A DNA stretch of 64,000 nt from assembly GCA_040505895.1 (NCBI GenBank), contig JBEVXU010000007.1, forward strand, positions 248,001-312,000. The letters are read 5' to 3'. Numbering within the stretch: position 1 is the first letter of the stretch; every line of letters begins with the position of its first letter. The position numbers were made by a program, and so were the translations under genes. Origin of the DNA: Vondammii sp040505895 (GTDB lineage: Bacteria; Pseudomonadota; Gammaproteobacteria; Chromatiales; Chromatiaceae). Shown here in pieces: positions 57,913 through 64,000 of this stretch. The notes below the pieces were generated by a model. That model was not told the DNA's origin and made no database searches. It worked only from the letters and a program-made list of their open reading frames with translations.

Positions 57913-59427
57913 TTATAGCTTGGAGACGGCAATATGTTTCAGCAGGTTGCTGATGGATACATCCATCACTTCCACCAGGGGTGCAGGCCAGAGGCCGAGA
58001 ACCAGGACAGCCAAGGCAAGTGAGCCAAGGATGATAAATTCGCGCTTATTGATATCCTGCAGACCGGCGACCTCTTCACTGGCCACTTCGCCGAAGAGGA
58101 CACGCTTGACCATCCACAGTGTGTATGCGGCACCAATAATCAGGGTGGTAGCCGCCAGGAAGGCAAACCAGAAGTCGGCACGGAAAGCAGCCAGGATCAC
58201 CATGAACTCACCAACAAAGCCTGAGGTACCTGGTAGACCGGCATTGGACATGGCAAAAAAGACCATAAATCCGGCAAATATCGGCATGGTGTGAACAACA
58301 CCACCATAGCTCGAAATCTCACGACTGTGCATGCGGTCATAGAGGACACCAACACAGAGGAACATAGCGGCGGAGATAAAGCCGTGGGATATCATCTGCA
58401 CCATACCGCCTTCCATACCAAGCATCGCACCGGATGAAGTCTCCGGGTTATTGGCGATCATAAAGACGATAAAGAAGCCGAGAGTGACAAAACCCATATG
58501 GGCGATGGAAGAGTATGCAATCAACTTCTTCATATCTGACTGAGCCAGCGCAACAAAGCCGATGTAGACCACAGCAATCAGAGACATGGTTATGATTACC
58601 CAATCCAACTCACTACTGGCGTTGGGGGTAATTGGCAAACTGAAGCGCAGGAATCCATAACCACCAATCTTCAGCATGATTGCCGCCAGAATCACTGAGC
58701 CTCCTGTGGGCGCCTCAACGTGAGCGTCCGGCAACCAGGTGTGAACCGGCCACATCGGCACCTTGACCGCAAAGGCCATAAGGAAGGCGACAAAGATAAG
58801 GATCTGTTCGGTCAACCCCAGTTTGAGAGTGTGGAAACCGAGGATTTCAAAGCTGCCGGACTGGAAGTACATATAGACCAGTGCAACCAGCATGAACACT
58901 GAACCAAAGAAAGTGTAGAGGAAAAACTTGATCGTTGCGTAGACTCTATTCGGTCCACCCCAGACACCGATGATAAGGAACATCGGAATCAGCATTGCCT
59001 CCCAGTAAACGTAGAAGAGCATCGCATCCAGTGCCGAGAAAACACCGACCATAACGCCTTCCATGATCAGGAACGCTGCCATGTAGTGAGACTGCTTGAA
59101 CTTAATCACTTCCCAGCCGGCGATGATAACGAAAATTGAGATAAAGGTAGTAAGAATGATCAGCGGCATGGATATACCGTCAACACCAAGGTAATACTCA
59201 ATGTTGAAGAGAGGTATCCAGGGGCTACGCTCGACAAACTGCATATCTGCTGTCGAGATATCGAATCCTGAATAGAGCGGCAAACTCACAATAAAGGTGA
59301 GTATCGCCACTATCAGGGCGGTCCAGCGGGTGGCATTAGGTTCCTTATCACCGCTGGCGAGCACCAGTATGCCACCGATTATCGGCAGCCAGATGGTCAA
59401 ACTGAGAATGGGCCAGTCTGCAAACAT
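57913..59427 (-). CDS. nuoM: NADH-quinone oxidoreductase subunit M
   Basis: 504 residues, polytopic. Motifs YLGVDGISMPLIIL, VPMWPVHTWLPDAHVEAPTG and KKLIAYSSIAHMGFV are typical of NuoM; family length. Proton-pumping membrane subunit. Confidence 0.97.
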   Translation of the reverse strand: MFADWPILSLTIWLPIIGGILVLASGDKEPNATRWTALIVAILTFIVSLPLYSGFDISTADMQFVERSPWIPLFNIEYYLGVDGISMPLIILTTFISIFVIIAGWEVIKFKQSHYMAAFLIMEGVMVGVFSALDAMLFYVYWEAMLIPMFLIIGVWGGPNRVYATIKFFLYTFFGSVFMLVALVYMYFQSGSFEILGFHTLKLGLTEQILIFVAFLMAFAVKVPMWPVHTWLPDAHVEAPTGGSVILAAIMLKIGGYGFLRFSLPITPNASSELDWVIITMSLIAVVYIGFVALAQSDMKKLIAYSSIAHMGFVTLGFFIVFMIANNPETSSGAMLGMEGGMVQMISHGFISAAMFLCVGVLYDRMHSREISSYGGVVHTMPIFAGFMVFFAMSNAGLPGTSGFVGEFMVILAAFRADFWFAFLAATTLIIGAAYTLWMVKRVLFGEVASEEVAGLQDINKREFIILGSLALAVLVLGLWPAPLVEVMDVSISNLLKHIAVSKL

Positions 59428-59446
59428 ACTTAGCGTCCTACCTTTC

Positions 59447-61435
59447 TTAAACGATCACGAACCAGGTCAGCAGCACAAGCAGACCCAGAATCATGGCAAT
59501 AGCGTAGTGAAACAGATAACCGGTCTGGACATTACGGACCCAGTCCGCAAAGCGACCGACGGTACGGGCTGATCCATTAATGATCAGACCATCTATGATC
59601 CCTTTGTCACCGACACTCCAAAAAAACTTGCCGATACCCCGACTACCGCCGGCGAAGATGAACTGATAGAGCTCATCAAAGAAGTACTTCTTATCCAGCA
59701 GCAGATGCACAAGATTCAGTCGAGTCTTGATAGTGTCGGCAACGCTTGGCTTCACCATATAGATGAAGAAGGCTACAGCTACACCGGCAAAGGCAAGATA
59801 GAGCGCCGGACCCGCAAAGCCATGAGCAATCATCGAGTTGGGACCGTGTACCGCCTTACCCAATTCAGCCAGAGTGTCATGCTGGGGCAAGACAAACAGT
59901 ACATCCTTGAACCAGTCGCCAAATAGCATCATGTCCATGGTGAAGTAGCCGATACCGATGGAGGGGATGGCCAGCATCACCAGCGGCACCCACACTACTT
60001 TGGGCGACTCATGGAGGTGGGCCTTGGCATGCTCATCGCGAGGTCCCTTACCGTGGAACACCAGGAAGAACATACGGAAACTATAGAGTGCGGTGATAAA
60101 GACACCCATCAGCACAGCCGCATAGGCGTAGCCAGAGCCGGCTATATGAGAATGGTGTACCGCCTCAATGATGGCATCCTTGGAGAAGAAGCCGGAGAAA
60201 CCTGGGAAACCGATCAGGGCCAGTGAGCCGATCAGTGAGGTCCAGTAGGTCCAGGGCATGTACTTCTTGAGGCCACCCATATTGCGGATGTCCTGATCGT
60301 GGTGCATACCGATGATCACAGAACCGGCAGCCAGGAACAGCAGCGCTTTGAAGAAAGCGTGTGTCATCAGGTGGAAGATACCCGCAGCGTAGGCCGAGAC
60401 CCCCAGAGCTACCATCATATAACCGAGCTGTGACAGCGTGGAGTATGCAACCACCCGCTTGATATCGTTCTGTACGATACCGATCAGTCCAGTAAAGAGT
60501 GCGGTAGTAGCGCCAATCACCAAAACAAAGGTCAATGCCGTCTCTGAGAACTCAAAGAGTGGTGACATACGCGCCACCATAAAGACACCGGCGGTAACCA
60601 TGGTAGCAGCGTGGATCAAAGCGGAGATAGGTGTTGGACCTTCCATTGAGTCGGGCAGCCACACATGCAACGGGACCTGGGCCGACTTACCCATAGCGCC
60701 GACAAACAGTAGTATGCAGATCACTGTCATAAGCGACCAGCTGGTGTCACCCCAGATCTGAATCTGGGTGTTGGCAAAGCTTGGCGCCTGAGCAAATACT
60801 TCAGAGTAGTCGAGGCTGTTGAAGTACATGGCAACTGCAGCGATACCCAGGATAAAACCGAAGTCACCAACGCGGTTGACCAGGAACGCTTTAAGGTTGG
60901 CGAACACCGCTGTCGGGCGCACAGACCAGAAACCGATCAACAGATAGGAGACCAGGCCCACCGCTTCCCAACCGAAGAAGAGCTGCATGAAGTTGTTGGC
61001 CATCACCAGCATAAGCATGGAGAAGGTAAAGAGAGAGATGTAGCCGAAAAAGCGTTGATAGCTGTTATGCCCAGCCAAGCTCGCCTTAGGCCAGTTTTCC
61101 TCATCATGAGCCATGTAGCCGATGGTGTAGATGTGTACACAGAAGGAGACAAAGGTGACCACAACCAGCATCACGGCGGTAAGCTGATCCACCAGGAAGC
61201 CGACTTCCATACGTAAACCGTCACTCACCATCCAAACGTAGACTGACTCGTTGTAGACCTGCAGGTTACCGGTGATAAAGCCGAATAACACATAAATTGA
61301 GAGCAGTGCTGATGTACCTACGCCGAGGCTGGCCACCCAATGGGCACCGGCACGACCGATTTTACTGCCGAAAAAACCGGCGGTGATTGCGCCTAACAGG
61401 GGCGCCAGCACGATAAGGAGATATATCTTTTCCAT
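59447..61435 (-). CDS. nuoL: NADH-quinone oxidoreductase subunit L
   Basis: 662 residues, polytopic, with the C-terminal lateral helix extension. Motifs KSAQVPLHVWLPDSMEGPTP, SALIHAATMVTAGVFM and VVAYSTLSQLGYMM. Distal proton-pumping subunit. Starts 2 bp after the nuoK stop. Confidence 0.97.
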   Translation of the reverse strand: MEKIYLLIVLAPLLGAITAGFFGSKIGRAGAHWVASLGVGTSALLSIYVLFGFITGNLQVYNESVYVWMVSDGLRMEVGFLVDQLTAVMLVVVTFVSFCVHIYTIGYMAHDEENWPKASLAGHNSYQRFFGYISLFTFSMLMLVMANNFMQLFFGWEAVGLVSYLLIGFWSVRPTAVFANLKAFLVNRVGDFGFILGIAAVAMYFNSLDYSEVFAQAPSFANTQIQIWGDTSWSLMTVICILLFVGAMGKSAQVPLHVWLPDSMEGPTPISALIHAATMVTAGVFMVARMSPLFEFSETALTFVLVIGATTALFTGLIGIVQNDIKRVVAYSTLSQLGYMMVALGVSAYAAGIFHLMTHAFFKALLFLAAGSVIIGMHHDQDIRNMGGLKKYMPWTYWTSLIGSLALIGFPGFSGFFSKDAIIEAVHHSHIAGSGYAYAAVLMGVFITALYSFRMFFLVFHGKGPRDEHAKAHLHESPKVVWVPLVMLAIPSIGIGYFTMDMMLFGDWFKDVLFVLPQHDTLAELGKAVHGPNSMIAHGFAGPALYLAFAGVAVAFFIYMVKPSVADTIKTRLNLVHLLLDKKYFFDELYQFIFAGGSRGIGKFFWSVGDKGIIDGLIINGSARTVGRFADWVRNVQTGYLFHYAIAMILGLLVLLTWFVIV

Positions 61436-61437
61436 GC

Positions 61438-61743
61438 TTAACCCTTGAGCGTATCCAAATCTTCAACGTTGATGGTGTGGCGGTTACGGAACAACACCAC
61501 CAGAATGGCCAGGCCTATAGCCGCCTCAGCCGCGGCAACTGTCAGGATAAAGAAGACAAACACCTGACCCGCCAGATCGCCATGAAAATGCGAGAAGGCG
61601 ATAAAGTTCATATTGACCGCAAGCAGCATAAGCTCAACACACATCAAAAGAATGATGACGTTCTTGCGGTTAATGAAAATCCCGGCGACGCTAAGCGAGA
61701 AAAGAGCCGCGCCGAGAATTAGAAAATCTGAAAGTGCAATCAT
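61438..61743 (-). CDS. nuoK: NADH-quinone oxidoreductase subunit K
   Basis: 101 residues, three membrane helices with the conserved membrane Glu (CVELMLLAVNMNF) and a second acidic position (AAAEAAIGLAILV). Usual family length. Confidence 0.97.
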   Translation of the reverse strand: MIALSDFLILGAALFSLSVAGIFINRKNVIILLMCVELMLLAVNMNFIAFSHFHGDLAGQVFVFFILTVAAAEAAIGLAILVVLFRNRHTINVEDLDTLKG

Positions 61744-61753
61744 ATTGGCCCCA

Positions 61754-62353
61754 TCACTCCTCTGAATCCATCTTTACTACACGCAGGCGATCTGCACTCT
61801 TGACCTTCACCTGAAGCGCTGGATCCTGGGACTTGGTCTCAGGACGCTTGCGCATGGTCAAGCCTATAGCGGCGATAATCGCGACCAGTAGAATCACGGC
61901 CGCAATCTCAAAAGGATACATATAGACAGTGTAGAGAACACTGCCCAACTCCTCGGTATTGTTGTAAGTCGCAGGCTGGGGCACCGGGGCCGGCACCTTG
62001 TCGAGACCGAAATTACCAGGGCCAACGACCAGGAACATCTCCACCGCCATGGTAAAAGCCACCAGGGCACCAACAGGAAGATACTTGATAAAGCCGGCAC
62101 GCATGGTAGCGGTATCGACATCCAGCATCATCACTACAAACAGGAACAGCACCATCACTGCACCGACATAAACGAGCACCAACACGATAGCGAGGAACTC
62201 CGCCTCCGCCAGCATCCAGAGGCCTGCACTACTGGCAAACGCCAGCACCAGGAACAGTGCCGAGTGAACCGGATTACGCCGGGTAATCACCATCGTGGCT
62301 GCATACAGCAGAATGGCGGAGAACGTATAAAAGATAAACAGTTGGAATGTCAT
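61754..62353 (-). CDS. nuoJ: NADH-quinone oxidoreductase subunit J
   Basis: 199 residues, five membrane helices; MVITRRNPVHSALFLVL and YVGAVMVLFLFVVMML are typical. A longer polar C-terminus carries RKRPETKSQDPALQVKVKS. 10 bp before nuoK. Confidence 0.95.
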   Translation of the reverse strand: MTFQLFIFYTFSAILLYAATMVITRRNPVHSALFLVLAFASSAGLWMLAEAEFLAIVLVLVYVGAVMVLFLFVVMMLDVDTATMRAGFIKYLPVGALVAFTMAVEMFLVVGPGNFGLDKVPAPVPQPATYNNTEELGSVLYTVYMYPFEIAAVILLVAIIAAIGLTMRKRPETKSQDPALQVKVKSADRLRVVKMDSEE

Positions 62354-62392
62354 CTGATCATCCAGTCCTATATTTTTTAGTCAACGCAATCA

Positions 62393-62881
62393 TTAGCGGT
62401 ATTTGGCCTGTGCAACGATATCAGCTGCAATCTGGCTCTCGTATTTATCACCGACGGCCAACAGCTTTTCCTTCGTCATTAGCCCATCTTCACGACTCTC
62501 GAAGTGATACTCGTAGAGCCGAGTCTCAACGATCGCATCCACCGGACATGACTCCTGGCAGTAACCGCAGAAGATGCACTTGAACAGGTCGATATCGTAA
62601 CGGGTGGTTCGCCGGGAGCCATCTTCACGAGGCTCTGACTCAATGGTTATCGCTGCCGCCGGACAGGTTGCCTCACAGAGCTTACAGGCGATGCAACGCT
62701 CCTCACCGTTCTCATAACGACGTTGGGCATGAAGCCCGCGGAAACGCGGCGATACAGGTGCCTTCTCTTCCGGATACTGTACCGTAAACTTTTTACGGAA
62801 CATGTGGCCACCGGTCAGGCCAAGACCCTTTATCAGTTCCAGCAGGAACAGACTTTTGATGTAGTCACGCAACATATTCAT
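62393..62881 (-). CDS. nuoI: NADH-quinone oxidoreductase subunit I
   Basis: 162 residues with two 4Fe-4S clusters: CIACKLCEATCP and CIFCGYCQESCP. Passes electrons in the peripheral arm. Start overlaps the nuoH stop by 1 nt. Confidence 0.97.
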   Translation of the reverse strand: MNMLRDYIKSLFLLELIKGLGLTGGHMFRKKFTVQYPEEKAPVSPRFRGLHAQRRYENGEERCIACKLCEATCPAAAITIESEPREDGSRRTTRYDIDLFKCIFCGYCQESCPVDAIVETRLYEYHFESREDGLMTKEKLLAVGDKYESQIAADIVAQAKYR

Positions 62882-63939
62882 CAGTCAAACCACCAGGGCA
62901 GTTGGTAGACCACCGCCACGCCAATCACCAGAATCCAAACAATTGTGATGGGGATAAACACCTTCCATCCCAACCGCATGATCTGATCGTACCGGTAGCG
63001 CGGAAAGGTGGCACGCAGCCAGAGGAAGAAGAAGGCGACCACCGCCGTCTTGGCAAACAGCCAGATGAAGCTCGGCACCCACTCAAACAGTGGGCCCAGC
63101 ATCGGTATGCCGTGGAACGGTGACAACCAGCCGCCAAGGAAGAAAATAACCGTCAGAGCCGAGATCAGAATCATGTTGGCATATTCGCCAAGGAAGAATA
63201 CCGCGAAGGGCATTCCCGAGTACTCGACATGGAAGCCGGCGACAATCTCAGATTCACCCTCGGCAACATCAAAGGGAGCACGGTTGGTCTCAGCGACACC
63301 GGAGATAAAGTAGATAATAAATAGCGGCATCAGCGGAAGCCAGAACCAGTCGAGGAATCCTGCACTTCCCCTCTGGGCGTTGACGATCTCACCCAGGTTG
63401 AGACTGCCGGCGGCCACCAGCACACCCACCAGAGCAAAGCCCATGGCGATCTCGTACGAGACGATCTGTGCCGCCGAGCGCATAGCACCGAGAAAGGCAT
63501 ACTTCGAGTTCGAGGCCCAACCGGAGATGATGACGCCGTAGACACCCACCGAGGTAAGAGCAATGATGTAGAGTAGCCCGGCATTGATATCGGCCAGTAC
63601 CAGCTCTTCATTGAATGGGAATACCGCCCAAGCGGCAAGGGCCGGTCCCAAAGTCAGCAGTGGTGCGATCAGGAACAGTATTTTATTACCCTTCTCAGGG
63701 ATAATAATCTCCTTGAACATCAACTTCACCGCATCGGCGATGGGTTGTAGCCAACCCTTTGGACCAACCCGGTTGGGACCGATACGCACCTGCATATAAC
63801 CGATAAGTTTACGTTCGGCATAGGTGAAATAGGCGACACAGAGCATCAGCGGAGCCACGATCACAACGATCTTGATCATGATCTGCATGATAACCAGATT
63901 CTCACCCAGCCACTCCCAGAGACTAATCAGTAAATCCAT
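62881..63939 (-). CDS. nuoH: NADH-quinone oxidoreductase subunit H
   Basis: 352 residues, eight membrane helices; TYAERKLIGYMQVRIGPNRV and the FDVAEGESEIVAGFHVEYS quinone-site loop are diagnostic. Begins 4 bp after the nuoG stop. Confidence 0.97.
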   Translation of the reverse strand: MDLLISLWEWLGENLVIMQIMIKIVVIVAPLMLCVAYFTYAERKLIGYMQVRIGPNRVGPKGWLQPIADAVKLMFKEIIIPEKGNKILFLIAPLLTLGPALAAWAVFPFNEELVLADINAGLLYIIALTSVGVYGVIISGWASNSKYAFLGAMRSAAQIVSYEIAMGFALVGVLVAAGSLNLGEIVNAQRGSAGFLDWFWLPLMPLFIIYFISGVAETNRAPFDVAEGESEIVAGFHVEYSGMPFAVFFLGEYANMILISALTVIFFLGGWLSPFHGIPMLGPLFEWVPSFIWLFAKTAVVAFFFLWLRATFPRYRYDQIMRLGWKVFIPITIVWILVIGVAVVYQLPWWFD

Positions 63940-63943
63940 CGGT

Positions 63944-64000
63944 TTATGCCTTCTCCAGGGTTACTTCACCAAACTGACTACCCAGTGCTTCTGTACCCGC
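63944..64000 (-). CDS. nuoG: C-terminal end of NADH-quinone oxidoreductase subunit G (partial)
   Basis: 18 codons and stop, AGTEALGSQFGEVTLEKA, in frame from the window edge. Identity is inferred from its place before nuoH and the typical C-terminal style. Confidence 0.75.
   Translation of the reverse strand, partial: AGTEALGSQFGEVTLEKA

Overview
The window is bacterial, and the right-hand flank suggests a gammaproteobacterium: a canonical NADH:quinone oxidoreductase operon in nuoG-H-I-J-K-L-M-N order, followed by an initiator tRNA-fMet gene. The left flank holds large PAS-linked receptors with tandem periplasmic binding domains, a style common in environmental (for example sulfur-oxidising) gammaproteobacteria. 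That lineage is an inference; no marker gene fixes it.

Layout. (1) 1-8933, minus strand: two membrane receptors with two and six tandem SBP domains plus PAS domains, and a binding lipoprotein between them. (2) 8934-9586: hairpin-rich spacer with a G12 tract and a minus-strand terminator. (3) 9587-56207: a mosaic genomic island of about 46.6 kb inserted at the 3' end of the tRNA-fMet gene. It is bounded by a 20-bp direct repeat, with a 15-bp internal copy at 11611. (4) 56190-64000, minus strand: tRNA-fMet and nuo genes.

Inside the island, left to right: a hipBA toxin-antitoxin pair; a SIR2-HerA defence-type operon extended by a KTSC protein, a nuclease-like protein and a 37-residue leader ORF; a WYL regulator divergent from a four-gene Wadjet-like (JetABCD, SMC type) operon; a decayed 3' fragment of a large serine recombinase; a 1397-aa NTPase with a C-terminal nuclease-like domain; a small membrane-protein pair; an unrecognised three-gene operon; a six-gene operon joining a polyprenyl synthase, a class II terpene-cyclase-like protein, a methyltransferase and a complete ECF-type transporter; and an intact copy of the same recombinase. 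Then come a resolvase with its res site, a coiled-coil protein array, a coupling-protein ATPase with a replication-relaxation protein, radC, a VapC-type toxin-antitoxin pair, a block of unknown genes with one broken gene, a tyrosine recombinase, paired micro-ORFs and a second large serine recombinase that reads into the tRNA gene.

Interpretation. The island looks like a stack of integrative or mobilisable elements carrying anti-invader cargo (SIR2-HerA, Wadjet-like, NTPase-nuclease, three-gene operon, two toxin-antitoxin loci) and one metabolic cargo, the terpenoid-ECF operon. I did not recognise the terpenoid-ECF operon, the three-gene operon or the extended SIR2-HerA operon as described systems; these are the best candidates for new biology. 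No CRISPR array or rRNA was seen.
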